In this document: piece after piece, positions 33,450 through 41,422 of the stretch
How positions within the stretch are numbered: the first letter of the stretch is position 1
How the letters are laid out: the number at the start of each line of letters is the position of its first letter
DNA from: Azospirillum lipoferum
GTDB taxonomy: Bacteria; Pseudomonadota; Alphaproteobacteria; Azospirillales; Azospirillaceae
DNA: 64,000 nucleotides
Reading direction: 5' to 3'
Assembly: GCF_024170005.1 (NCBI RefSeq)
Contig: NZ_JALJXJ010000012.1
Coordinates: 162,506 to 226,505 of the forward strand
Notes under the pieces: generated by a model
The model's input: only the letters and a program-made list of their open reading frames with translations
Told to the model about the DNA's origin: nothing
Database searches by the model: none
Translations under genes and position numbers: made by a program

Positions 33450-33509
33450 CCGCCGCCGCAGTCCTGTCCGGACCTTTCCCATGCCAGTCCCATGAAGGAA
33501 CATCCCGCC

Positions 33510-35405
33510 ATGTCCCACATGTCCGAACCGGTCCACGGCTTTGCCGAGGCTCCCGGCAGTCTGGGTGCCGGCGGCGCCTCGCTGCTGCGCAGGGTCGACC
33601 ATGGCCTGTCCGTCGGGGTCGAGGTCGTGGCGGGCCTTCTGGTGCTGGTCGAGATCGTCGTCCTGCTGGCCGGCGTCACCGCCCGCTATCTGTTCCACAC
33701 CCCGCTGGTGTGGTCGGACGAGCTGGCATCGATCCTGTTCCTGTGGCTGTCGATGCTGGGTGCCGTGGTGGCGCTGCGCCGGGGCGAGCATATGCGGATG
33801 ACCGGGCTGGTCAGCCGCGTCGGCCCGCAGGCGCGCAGCCTGCTGGAATGCATCGCCATCACCGCCCCGATCGCCTTCCTGACGCTGGTGCTGTACCACG
33901 CCGTCGATTACGCGATGGAGGAACAGTTCATCACCACCCCGGCGATGGAGGTGTCCAACGCGTGGCGGGCGTCGGCGCTGCCGGTCGGGCTGGGGCTGAT
34001 GCTGGTGGCGGCGCTGTTCCGGTTGCTGCGGGTCGCCAAGCCCTTGACGGTGCTGGCGGCGGCGCTGGTGACCGGCGCCATCGTCGCCGGCTTCTGGGTC
34101 GCCGGGCCGGTGCTGAAGCCGCTGGGGCAGCTGAACCTCGTCATCTTCTTCGTCGGGCTGGTCGCCGCCAACGTCTTCGCCGGGGTGCCGATCGCCTTCT
34201 CCTTCGCGCTCGCCACCTTCGCCTATCTGGCGCTGACCACCTCGACGCCGCTGCTGGTGATGGTCGGCCGGCTGGACGAGGGGATGAGCCACCTGATCCT
34301 GCTGGCGGTGCCGCTGTTCGTCTTCCTCGGCCTCTTGATCGAGATGACCGGCATGGCCCGCGCCATGATCCAGTTCCTCGCCAGCCTGCTCGGCCATGTC
34401 CGCGGCGGCCTGTCCTATGTGCTGATCGGGGCGATGTATCTGGTCTCCGGCATCTCCGGCTCGAAGATCGCCGACATGGCGGCCATCGCCCCGGTGCTGT
34501 TCCCGGAGATGAAGAAGCGCGGCGCCCCTCCCGGCGATCTGGTGGCGCTCTTGTCGGCGACCGGTGCGCAGACCGAGACCATTCCGCCCAGCATCGTGCT
34601 GATCACCATCGGCTCGGTCACCGGCGTGTCGATCGCGGCACTCTTCACCGGCGGCATGCTGCCGGGCGTGGTGCTGGGCGCCTGCCTGTGCTTCGTGGTC
34701 TGGCGGCGCTACCGGGGCGAGGATCTGAGCCATGTCGAGCGCACCCCTGGCCGCGAGATCGCCCGGCTCGCCATGGTGGCGCTGCCCGCCATCCTGCTGC
34801 CCTTCGTCATCCGCGCCGCGGTGGTCGAGGGCATCGCGACGGCGACCGAGGTGTCGACCATCGGCATCGCCTATTCCACCATCGTCGGGCTGCTGATCTA
34901 CCGCCAGTTCGACTGGCGCCGGCTGAAGCCGATGCTGATCGAGACGGCATCGCTGACCGGAGCCATCATCTTCATCGTCGGCTGCGCCACCTCGATGGCC
35001 TGGGGCCTGACCCAGTCCGGCTTCTCGTCCGATCTGGCGCGCTTCATGGCCGGCATTCCCGGCGGCGCCTATGGTTTCCTCGCCATCTCCATCGTCGCCT
35101 TCATCATCCTGGGCAGCGTTCTGGAGGGCATCCCCGCCATCGTCCTGTTCGGCCCGCTGCTGTTCCCCATCGCCCGCGCCGCCGGGGTGCATGAGGTCCA
35201 TTATGCGATGGTCGTCATCTTCGCCATGGGCATCGGCCTGTTCGCCCCGCCCTTCGGCGTCGGTTACTACGGCGCCTGCGCCATCAGCAAGGTCAATCCC
35301 GACGACGGCCTGAAGCACATCTGGGGCTATGTCGGCGCGCTGCTGGTCGGGCTGGTGATCGTCGCCGCCATTCCCTGGATTTCGACCGGTTTTCTGGCCC
35401 GGTAA
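33510..35405 (+). CDS. TRAP transporter membrane protein, fused DctQ-DctM
   Basis: This 631-residue inner-membrane protein fuses the small DctQ subunit (about residues 25-190, four membrane segments with the WSDELASILFLWLSMLGAVV stretch) to the large DctM channel (about residues 200-630, with the SGSKIADMAAIAPVLFPEMK motif and the GAQTETIPPSIVLITIG repeat). It uses an ion gradient to import the substrate held by DctP. I prefer the ATG at 33510, ten bases after AAGGA, over one at 33492 that has no site. Fused forms are well known in this family. Confidence 0.92.
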   Translation: MSHMSEPVHGFAEAPGSLGAGGASLLRRVDHGLSVGVEVVAGLLVLVEIVVLLAGVTARYLFHTPLVWSDELASILFLWLSMLGAVVALRRGEHMRMTGLVSRVGPQARSLLECIAITAPIAFLTLVLYHAVDYAMEEQFITTPAMEVSNAWRASALPVGLGLMLVAALFRLLRVAKPLTVLAAALVTGAIVAGFWVAGPVLKPLGQLNLVIFFVGLVAANVFAGVPIAFSFALATFAYLALTTSTPLLVMVGRLDEGMSHLILLAVPLFVFLGLLIEMTGMARAMIQFLASLLGHVRGGLSYVLIGAMYLVSGISGSKIADMAAIAPVLFPEMKKRGAPPGDLVALLSATGAQTETIPPSIVLITIGSVTGVSIAALFTGGMLPGVVLGACLCFVVWRRYRGEDLSHVERTPGREIARLAMVALPAILLPFVIRAAVVEGIATATEVSTIGIAYSTIVGLLIYRQFDWRRLKPMLIETASLTGAIIFIVGCATSMAWGLTQSGFSSDLARFMAGIPGGAYGFLAISIVAFIILGSVLEGIPAIVLFGPLLFPIARAAGVHEVHYAMVVIFAMGIGLFAPPFGVGYYGACAISKVNPDDGLKHIWGYVGALLVGLVIVAAIPWISTGFLAR

Positions 35406-35450
35406 GGGCCACCGGTTTTATTCGATCCCCTCTTATCCGGAGTTCCTTCA

Positions 35451-35990
35451 ATGAGCCGATTCTTCGGCCAGATCCGTCAGGCTGGCTACGTCGTGCGCGA
35501 CATCGAAGCCGCCATGGACTATTGGAGCCGCAAGCTCGGCATCGGCCCGTGGTTCTACAACGAGCGGGTTCCGATCCGGAACTATACCTACCGCGGCGAA
35601 TCCTACGAGGTTCACAATTCGGTGGCGCTGGCCAACTCCGGTCCGCTGCAGATGGAGCTGATCCAGACCCGCAACGACGCGCCGTCGATGTACCGCGACT
35701 TCCTCCAGGCCGGGAACACCGGGTTGCAGCATGTCGCCTACTGGACCGAGGATTACGACGCCGACCTGGAGCGGCTGCTGGCCCAGGGCTTCAAGCCGGT
35801 GATGAGCGGCGAGGTCGGCGAGAAGGGCCGCTTCATCTATTTCGACACCGAATACCATCCCGGCACGGTGATCGAGCTGTCGGAGGTCGCCGGGCCGAAG
35901 GGCCGGATGTTCGACCTGATTCGCGAGGCGTCGATGGGCTGGGACGGCAGCGACCCGGTGCGGCCCTTCCCGGATCTGAGCAAGCTGTAA
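35451..35990 (+). CDS. VOC-superfamily protein (glyoxalase-like)
   Basis: The 179-residue protein has the vicinal-oxygen-chelate fold with two beta-alpha-beta3 modules: AGYVVRDIEAAMDYWSRKLG at the start, TGLQHVAYWTEDYDADLERL (candidate metal His) and a C-terminal GTVIELSEVAG (candidate metal Glu). The usual first ligand position holds Gln10, which occurs in some glyoxalase I enzymes. It sits between the TRAP and RuBisCO-like genes, 12 bases before the latter, so it probably isomerises or oxidises a pathway intermediate. The exact reaction is not predictable. Confidence 0.85.
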   Translation: MSRFFGQIRQAGYVVRDIEAAMDYWSRKLGIGPWFYNERVPIRNYTYRGESYEVHNSVALANSGPLQMELIQTRNDAPSMYRDFLQAGNTGLQHVAYWTEDYDADLERLLAQGFKPVMSGEVGEKGRFIYFDTEYHPGTVIELSEVAGPKGRMFDLIREASMGWDGSDPVRPFPDLSKL

Positions 35991-36002
35991 GGGGCGGCCA
36001 CC

Positions 36003-37283
36003 ATGCACGCCGACCGCATCGAAGCGACATACCTGATCGAAACCCCCCTCGCCCCGGGCAAGGTGGCGGAGGTGATGGCGGGGGAGCAGTCCTGCGGCAC
36101 CTTCACCCGCGTCCATGGCGAAACCGACGATTTGCGCGCCCGGGCCCGCGCCATCGTCGAATCCGTCGAGAAGCTGGACGTCGCCGAGACCCCTGCCCTA
36201 CCCAACAATTGGCTGGAGCGGCAGCGCAACACCGGCCCGTGGCGGCGGGCGCGCGTCACCCTCTCCTTCCCCACCGCCAACATCGGCGCCAATCTGCCGA
36301 CGCTGGCGGCGACGGTGGCGGGCAACCTCTATGACCTGGGCGAGGTGACGGGGCTGCGGCTGGAGAGCCTGCGCATTCCGCAGGCCTACCGCGCACAGTT
36401 CGACCTGCCGTGCCACGGCGTCGCCGGCACAAGGCGGCTGACCGGGGTGGCGGACGGGCCGCTGGTCGGCTCCATCATCAAGCCGAATGTCGGGCTGTCG
36501 GCCGAAGAGACCGGCGAACTGGTCGGCACGCTGTGCGCCGCCGGGCTGGACTTCATCAAGGACGACGAGATCTGCGCCGATCCGGCCCATGCGCCGCTGG
36601 CCCGGCGCATCCCGGCGGTGATGGAGCGGGTGCGCCGCCACCAGGACCGCACCGGCAAGCATGTGATGGTCGCCTTCAACATCACCGACGAGACCGACGC
36701 CATGCGTCGCCACGCCGATCTGGTGGAGCGCGAGGGCGGGTCCTGCATCATGGTCAGCCTGAACTGGTGCGGCTATTCGGCGGTGCAGACCCTGCGCCGG
36801 CACAGCGGGCTGGTGCTGCACGGCCACCGCAACGGCTTCGGCGCCCTGTCGCGCCACCCGCTGCTCGGCATCGGCTTCGATGCCTATCAGGCGCTGTGGC
36901 GGCTGGCGGGGGTGGACCACATGCATGTCCACGGGCTGAACGGCAAGTTCGCCCAGCCCGACGCGGAGGTGATCGATGGGGCGCGGGCCTGTCTGGCGCC
37001 GCTGGCGGCGGATGCGCCTGATAGGGGCGACGCCGTGATGCCGGCCTTCTCCTCCGGGCAATGGGCCGGCACGGTGCCGGTCACCTGGGGGGCGGTGGGG
37101 ACGGCGGACCTGCTGTTCATGTCCGGCGGCGGCATCATGGCCCATCCCGATGGCCCGGCGGCCGGCGTGCTGAGCATCCGGCAGGCCTGGGACGCCGTGC
37201 GGGCCGGGCGCAGCCTGGATGACGCGGCGAGGGAGCTGCCGGAATTGCGGCGGTCGTTGGACTTCTTCGGAAAGAAGGGGTGA
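36003..37283 (+). CDS. RuBisCO-like protein (form IV)
   Basis: The 426-residue protein has the RuBisCO large-subunit fold but altered active-site motifs. KPKLGLS is KPNVGLS, the carbamate-lysine segment is retained as GLDFIKDDEI, HLHRAGH is LHGHRNG, the loop-6 lysine may persist in GLNGKFAQ, and SGGIH is SSGQW. This pattern marks form IV proteins, which do not fix CO2. Members encoded next to a DUF1537 kinase include the 3-oxo-isoapionate-4-phosphate decarboxylase OiaX and transcarboxylase/hydrolase OiaT. The kinase follows four bases later, so a similar beta-keto acid phosphate is the probable substrate (inference). Confidence 0.9.
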   Translation: MHADRIEATYLIETPLAPGKVAEVMAGEQSCGTFTRVHGETDDLRARARAIVESVEKLDVAETPALPNNWLERQRNTGPWRRARVTLSFPTANIGANLPTLAATVAGNLYDLGEVTGLRLESLRIPQAYRAQFDLPCHGVAGTRRLTGVADGPLVGSIIKPNVGLSAEETGELVGTLCAAGLDFIKDDEICADPAHAPLARRIPAVMERVRRHQDRTGKHVMVAFNITDETDAMRRHADLVEREGGSCIMVSLNWCGYSAVQTLRRHSGLVLHGHRNGFGALSRHPLLGIGFDAYQALWRLAGVDHMHVHGLNGKFAQPDAEVIDGARACLAPLAADAPDRGDAVMPAFSSGQWAGTVPVTWGAVGTADLLFMSGGGIMAHPDGPAAGVLSIRQAWDAVRAGRSLDDAARELPELRRSLDFFGKKG

Positions 37284-37287
37284 GGCC

Positions 37288-38691
37288 ATGGCGGCGATCC
37301 CGAAGCTCGGCTGGTACGGCGACGACTTCACCGGGGCGACCGACACGCTGGCCGCGCTGGCGAAGGCCGGGCAGCGGGCGCTGCTGTTCCTCGACGTGCC
37401 GGATGTCGCCCGGCTGGGAGAAGCCCAGAGGGATGCCGGTGGGCCGCTCGATGCCGTCGGCATCGCCGGAGCGGCGCGCAGCATGGCGCCCGAGGCGATG
37501 CGGGCGGAGCTGGAGCCGGTCGGCCGCTTCTTCGCAGCACTCGGCGTGGCGGTGATGCACTACAAATGCTGCTCCACCTTCGACAGCGCGCCCGATGTCG
37601 GCAGCATCGGCGAGGCGGTGCGGACGCTGGCGCCGCATTTTCCCAACCGCTTCCGGCCGGTGGTGGGCGGGCAGCCGAACATCGGGCGCTATTGCCTGTT
37701 CAGCACGCTGTTCGCCGCTGCGGGCACCGGCGGTGCGGTGCATCGCGTCGACCGCCACCCGACGATGAGCGTGCATCCCGTCACGCCGATGGCCGAGGCC
37801 GACCTGCGCCGGCACCTTGCGGCCCAGGGGCTGGAGGGGATGGCGGCGCTGCATCTCCCGGACTATGGGTTGAGCGGCGATGCGCTCGCCCGGCTGATGG
37901 ACCGGCTGATGGCGGAACGGCCGCCAGCGATGCTGCTGGACGTGTCGCGCAGTGAGGATCTGGCGATCGTCGGGCGGCTGATCTGGGAGCGGGCGGTGGA
38001 GGCTCCGCTGCTGGCGGTCGGGCCGAGCAGCGTGGCGCAGGCGCTCGTCGCGCACTGGAACGCCGGCTCTGCCGGTCGGGTGGCGGAGGAGGTGCCGCTG
38101 GGTGCGACGGACTCTCCGGTGTTCCTGATGGCGGGCAGCCTGTCGCCGGTGACGCGGCGGCAGGTGGAGGCGGCGGGGTCCTACACGCGGATCCAGGCCG
38201 ACGCGGCGGCGCTGTGCGGCGATCCGGGGTATGCGGAGAGATTGCTGGGAGAGGTGGCGGCGTCGTTGACGGCCGGGCGTCACACGCTGGTCTGGACGGC
38301 ACCGGCGGAAGCCGGGACGGCGGACACCGCCCAGGCCGGGCGGGTCGCGGCGGCGACGGCGGACTTTGTCGCGGCGGTGCTGCGGCGGGTGGCCCTGCGC
38401 CGGGTCGGGATCGCCGGCGGCGATACCTCCAGCCTCGCCGTGCGGGCGCTGGGATGCTGGGGATTGTCCTACCGCTGCACGCTGGCGCCGGGGGTCACCG
38501 TCAGCAGGACCCATGCCGACGATCCGGCGGTGAATGGGCTGGAGCTGATGCTGAAAGGCGGGCAGATGGGCGGCGAGGATCTGTTCGAGCGGTTGCTTTC
38601 CCCCTCTCCCCCCCGGGGAGAGGGGCGGGGTGAGGGGGATGCACTGCGTGGCTATCCCGAGAATCCTCGCCGCGCATCCCCCTCACCCTAA
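37288..38691 (+). CDS. Four-carbon acid sugar kinase family protein (DUF1537; OiaK/DtnK-like)
   Basis: This 467-residue kinase has the two DUF1537 domains. The N-terminal one opens GWYGDDFTGATDTLAALA and continues YKCCSTFDSAPDVGSIG and HPTMSVHPVTPM, the C-terminal one has LMAGSLSPVTRRQ, VGIAGGDTSSLAVRALG and NGLELMLKGGQMGGEDLF. Family members phosphorylate acid sugars such as 3-oxo-tetronates or 3-oxo-isoapionate, and the product would feed the RuBisCO-like protein. The last 32 or so residues (LLSPSPPRGEGRGEG...) are encoded by a palindromic repeat and are not part of the fold. The ATG at 37288 follows the previous stop by four bases. Confidence 0.9.
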   Translation: MAAIPKLGWYGDDFTGATDTLAALAKAGQRALLFLDVPDVARLGEAQRDAGGPLDAVGIAGAARSMAPEAMRAELEPVGRFFAALGVAVMHYKCCSTFDSAPDVGSIGEAVRTLAPHFPNRFRPVVGGQPNIGRYCLFSTLFAAAGTGGAVHRVDRHPTMSVHPVTPMAEADLRRHLAAQGLEGMAALHLPDYGLSGDALARLMDRLMAERPPAMLLDVSRSEDLAIVGRLIWERAVEAPLLAVGPSSVAQALVAHWNAGSAGRVAEEVPLGATDSPVFLMAGSLSPVTRRQVEAAGSYTRIQADAAALCGDPGYAERLLGEVAASLTAGRHTLVWTAPAEAGTADTAQAGRVAAATADFVAAVLRRVALRRVGIAGGDTSSLAVRALGCWGLSYRCTLAPGVTVSRTHADDPAVNGLELMLKGGQMGGEDLFERLLSPSPPRGEGRGEGDALRGYPENPRRASPSP

Positions 38692-38715
38692 CCCTCTCCC
38701 CGGGGGGGAGAGGGG
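38601..38715. repeat. REPIN-like pair of inverted palindromic repeats
   Basis: Two about 42-base units, 38601-38642 and 38674-38715, are near-perfect reverse complements of each other. Each carries a CCCCTCTCCCC/GGGGAGAGGGG hairpin plus a CCCTCACCC-type tail. They flank a 31-base spacer. The kinase frame runs through the first unit and stops inside the second (38689-38691). Confidence 0.8.
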
Positions 38716-38737
38716 ACTCCTCCGGGGTTGGTGGTCC

Positions 38738-39085
38738 TCACACCGCGGCAGTCACCACCACTTCGATCAGGATTTCCGGCTTGCCGAGATCGGCGACGCC
38801 GATGGTGGCGCGGGCCGGCAGGTCGTTGCCGTCCAGCCAGGACAGCCAAGCGTCATTCATCTCGTCCTTCAGGCTCATGTTGGTGATGAAGAGCTGGGCG
38901 GACAGCAGCCTGGTCTTGTCGCTGCCGGCCAGCGCCAGCACCTGGTCGAGCTTGCCGCAGATCTGCGTGACCTGGCCGCCCATGCCGACGCTGACGTCGT
39001 CGGCGATGATGCCGCCGAGATAGGCCGTGCCGTTGTTGACGACGACGCGGTGCATGATCTTGGTCTTCTCGATGCGCTTGATCAC
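38738..39085 (-). CDS. RidA-family imine/enamine deaminase-like protein (1)
   Basis: The 115-residue protein has the RidA/YjgF fold: TAYLGGIIADDVSVGMGGQV, an internal LSAQLFITNMSLKDEMNDAW helix and the conserved arginine in LPARATIGVADL that defines active RidA members. RidA proteins hydrolyse reactive imines released by amine- and amino-acid-using enzymes. Together with the second copy at 39914-40261 and the flavin oxidases upstream in the same string, it probably clears the imine formed by those oxidases. It is the last gene of the string. Confidence 0.9.
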   Translation of the reverse strand: MIKRIEKTKIMHRVVVNNGTAYLGGIIADDVSVGMGGQVTQICGKLDQVLALAGSDKTRLLSAQLFITNMSLKDEMNDAWLSWLDGNDLPARATIGVADLGKPEILIEVVVTAAV

Positions 39086-39115
39086 GGGAAACTGCTCCTT
39101 GGCTTTGAAAAGAAC

Positions 39116-39880
39116 TCAGGGGGTGATGGAGAAATCGACGTAGCGGGCGGCGATGCGCGCCAGCGTGCCGTCCTGAACGACCGCGCGGATCGCCTCGTCG
39201 AAGGACTGCTTCAGGCTTGTGTCCTCCTTGCGCAGCCCGACGCCGATGCCGGGGCCGAACACCTCGGCGTCGATCACCGGCTGGCCGACCAGCTTGACCG
39301 ACTTGCCGCCATCGCCCTTCACCCAGGCGGAAGCGGTGGCGCCGGTGGTGATGGCGGCGTCGAGCCGCCCGGCCTTCAGGTCGGCCAGCAGGTTGGAGGC
39401 GGTGTCGTAGGTCTTCAGCGTCGCGTCGCTGCCGAGATGCTTCTCGACATAGCGGGAATGGGTGGTGGAGACCTGGGCGCCGATGGTCCTGCCGCGCAGG
39501 CTGGCCGGCGAGCCGTCGATGGCCGAGGTGGCCGGCACCACGAAATAGGCCGGCACCACCATGTAGGGGGTGGAGAAGCCGATGGCCTTCGCCCGCTCCG
39601 GCGTGATGTTCATCGTCGCCATGATGGCGTCGTACTTCTTCGCCAGCAGGCCCGGAATGATGCCGTCCCATTCCTGCGCCACGACGGTGCAGGGACGCTT
39701 CATCCGTTCGCACAGCGCATTGGCGAGATCGACCTCCAGCCCCGCCACCTTGCCGTCGGGCTGGGTGAAGTTGAAGGGCGGATAGGCGCCCTCGGTGGCG
39801 ATGCGGATCTCCTGCGCCGCGGCGACGCCGCCGGACGCAAGCAAGAGGAGGGCGGCAACGCCCGTGACGAGGCGCTTCAT
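39116..39880 (-). CDS. Amino-acid-type ABC substrate-binding protein (SBP_bac_3)
   Basis: This 254-residue periplasmic protein has a signal peptide (MKRLVTGVAALLLLASGGVA, cleaved before AQEIR) and the family-3 fold. EGAYPPFNFTQPDGKVAGLE and DLANALCERM lead, a substrate-binding stretch around ATMNITPERAKAIGFSTPYM follows, and LADLKAGRLDAAITTG and VGLRKEDTSL complete the lobe. It should bind an amino acid or opine-like molecule. No matching permease or ATPase of the polar-amino-acid type is next to it, so it may feed another importer. It lies between the two RidA genes. Confidence 0.9.
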   Translation of the reverse strand: MKRLVTGVAALLLLASGGVAAAQEIRIATEGAYPPFNFTQPDGKVAGLEVDLANALCERMKRPCTVVAQEWDGIIPGLLAKKYDAIMATMNITPERAKAIGFSTPYMVVPAYFVVPATSAIDGSPASLRGRTIGAQVSTTHSRYVEKHLGSDATLKTYDTASNLLADLKAGRLDAAITTGATASAWVKGDGGKSVKLVGQPVIDAEVFGPGIGVGLRKEDTSLKQSFDEAIRAVVQDGTLARIAARYVDFSITP

Positions 39881-39913
39881 GGCAGGCTCCGGAAATGGCG
39901 AAGGTGGGTGGGG

Positions 39914-40261
39914 TTAGAGGCCCGCGACGACCACGATCTCGACCAGGATCGACGGGTCGGCGAGGCGGGCCTCGACCGTCGCGCGGGCCGGCGGGTTGGC
40001 CTTGTCGACCCAGGCGTCCCAGGCGGCGTTCATCTCGGGGAAGGTGGCGATGTCGGCGAGATAGACCGTGGCGGTCAGGATGCCGCTCTTCGACGTGCCG
40101 GCCTGGGCCAGCAGGGCGTCGATCTGGCGCAGCACGTCGCGGGTCTGCGCCTCGACCGTGGTGGACCCGTCGTCGACGATCTGGCCGGCGAGATAGACGG
40201 TGTCCTTGTGGATGACCATGTCGCAGAGCCGCGGGGTCAGGTGGAAGCGCTGGATCGTCAC
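39914..40261 (-). CDS. RidA-family imine/enamine deaminase-like protein (2)
   Basis: The 115-residue product, read from a GTG at 40261, runs MTIQRFHLTPRLCDMVIHKD then TVYLAGQIVDDGSTTVEAQT and ends PPARATVEARLADPSILVEI. The RidA arginine (PPARAT) is present, and it aligns over its whole length with the first RidA of this string, so the two look like diverged duplicates. It follows the FAD oxidase by 20 bases and is probably co-translated. Hydrolysis of an oxidase-generated imine is the likely role. The GTG start is chosen because it gives a full RidA domain. Confidence 0.86.
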   Translation of the reverse strand: MTIQRFHLTPRLCDMVIHKDTVYLAGQIVDDGSTTVEAQTRDVLRQIDALLAQAGTSKSGILTATVYLADIATFPEMNAAWDAWVDKANPPARATVEARLADPSILVEIVVVAGL

Positions 40262-40281
40262 GGGTTCGATGCTCCAAAGGG

Positions 40282-41409
40282 TCAGGCGGCGAAGCGGCCG
40301 ACGCGGAAGGGGGCGATGGGCAGGTCGGTGGACCCGCCGGTGATCAGGTCGGCGGTGATGCGCCCGACAATAGGGCCAAGCTGGAAGCCGTGCGCGGAGA
40401 AACCGAAGGAATGGTAGAGATCCGGCTCGGTGCCGCTGGGGCCGATCACCGGGATCTGGTCCGGCATCCGCGCCTCGATCCCCGCCCAGGCGCGGACGAT
40501 GGTGGCGCCGCGCATGCACGGGAACAGGTCCCACACCGTGCGGGCATTCACCGACACCTGCGAGAAGTCCAGCTCCGTCCGGTTCTCGTCGCGCACCGCC
40601 CGGCCGAGCAGCCCGCCGCCGATCAGCACGGTGCCGTTGGGGAACTGCTTGAAGGACAGGGTGCGGCCGGTCGCCCCGACCACCGGCTTGATGAAGGGCG
40701 CGACGCGGGCGGTGATCATCAGCATGGGGGCGATGACCTCCAGCGGCACGGGCTCTCCCACCTGGGCGGCGATGCGGTCGGCCCAGGCGCCGGCGGCGTT
40801 CACCACCACCGGCGCTTCGAAGCGGGCACCGTCGGCGGTCTCCACGGTCCACAGGCCGTTCTTGCGGGACAGCCGCGTCACCGTCCCGCCCTCCTGGAAG
40901 CGGGCACCGAGCGCGATGGCCTTGCGGCGGAAGGCAAAGGTGGTGCGGAAGGGGATCGCCGCCCCATCGCCGCGCGACACCAGGGCGCCGACGCAGTGGT
41001 CGGCGATGGCCGGCACCAGCGAGCGCAGTTCGTCCCGACCGACCACCTCCTCGTGGGTGAAGCCCAGCGCGTTCAGTTCGGCGACGCGGGCGTGCGAGGT
41101 CGCCAGTTCCGCCTCGCTCTCCGCCACCTTGATCTGGCCGTGGCTTTCGAAGCCGCAATCGTCGTCCACCAGATCGCGGATGCCGTGCCACAGCGCCATC
41201 GAGGCGACGGACAGCGGCACCTCGGCGACATGGCGGCCGAGCTGGCGCACACCGCCCGCATTGACGCCGGAGGCGTGGCGGGCGACATGGTCCTTTTCCA
41301 GCACCAGCACGCGGACGCCGCGCATCGACAGGTGCAGCGCCGCGGAGCAGCCGTGCAGGCCGCCGCCGATGACGATGACGTCCGGTTTTGGGGAGGCGGT
41401 CGCGGTCAT
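40282..41409 (-). CDS. FAD-dependent oxidoreductase of the DAO family
   Basis: The 375-residue flavoprotein has the N-terminal Rossmann loop VIVIGGGLHGCSAALHLSM, the family segment HVARHASGVNAGGVRQLGRH and a C-terminal GFSAHGFQLGPIVG FAD-binding stretch. DAO-family members oxidise D-amino acids, sarcosine-like secondary amines or opines to imines. It sits between the trimeric oxidase genes and the RidA genes, so it probably works on the same or a related amine. The substrate is not predictable. The start at 41409 is 14 bases after the FAD/BFD gene. Confidence 0.9.
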   Translation of the reverse strand: MTATASPKPDVIVIGGGLHGCSAALHLSMRGVRVLVLEKDHVARHASGVNAGGVRQLGRHVAEVPLSVASMALWHGIRDLVDDDCGFESHGQIKVAESEAELATSHARVAELNALGFTHEEVVGRDELRSLVPAIADHCVGALVSRGDGAAIPFRTTFAFRRKAIALGARFQEGGTVTRLSRKNGLWTVETADGARFEAPVVVNAAGAWADRIAAQVGEPVPLEVIAPMLMITARVAPFIKPVVGATGRTLSFKQFPNGTVLIGGGLLGRAVRDENRTELDFSQVSVNARTVWDLFPCMRGATIVRAWAGIEARMPDQIPVIGPSGTEPDLYHSFGFSAHGFQLGPIVGRITADLITGGSTDLPIAPFRVGRFAA

Positions 41410-41422
41410 CGGGCGCCTCCGG

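Noticed and set aside
32355..35318. 987-codon open frame on the minus strand
   Set aside because: It is antisense to the TRAP genes, with no recognisable motif and a biased composition.
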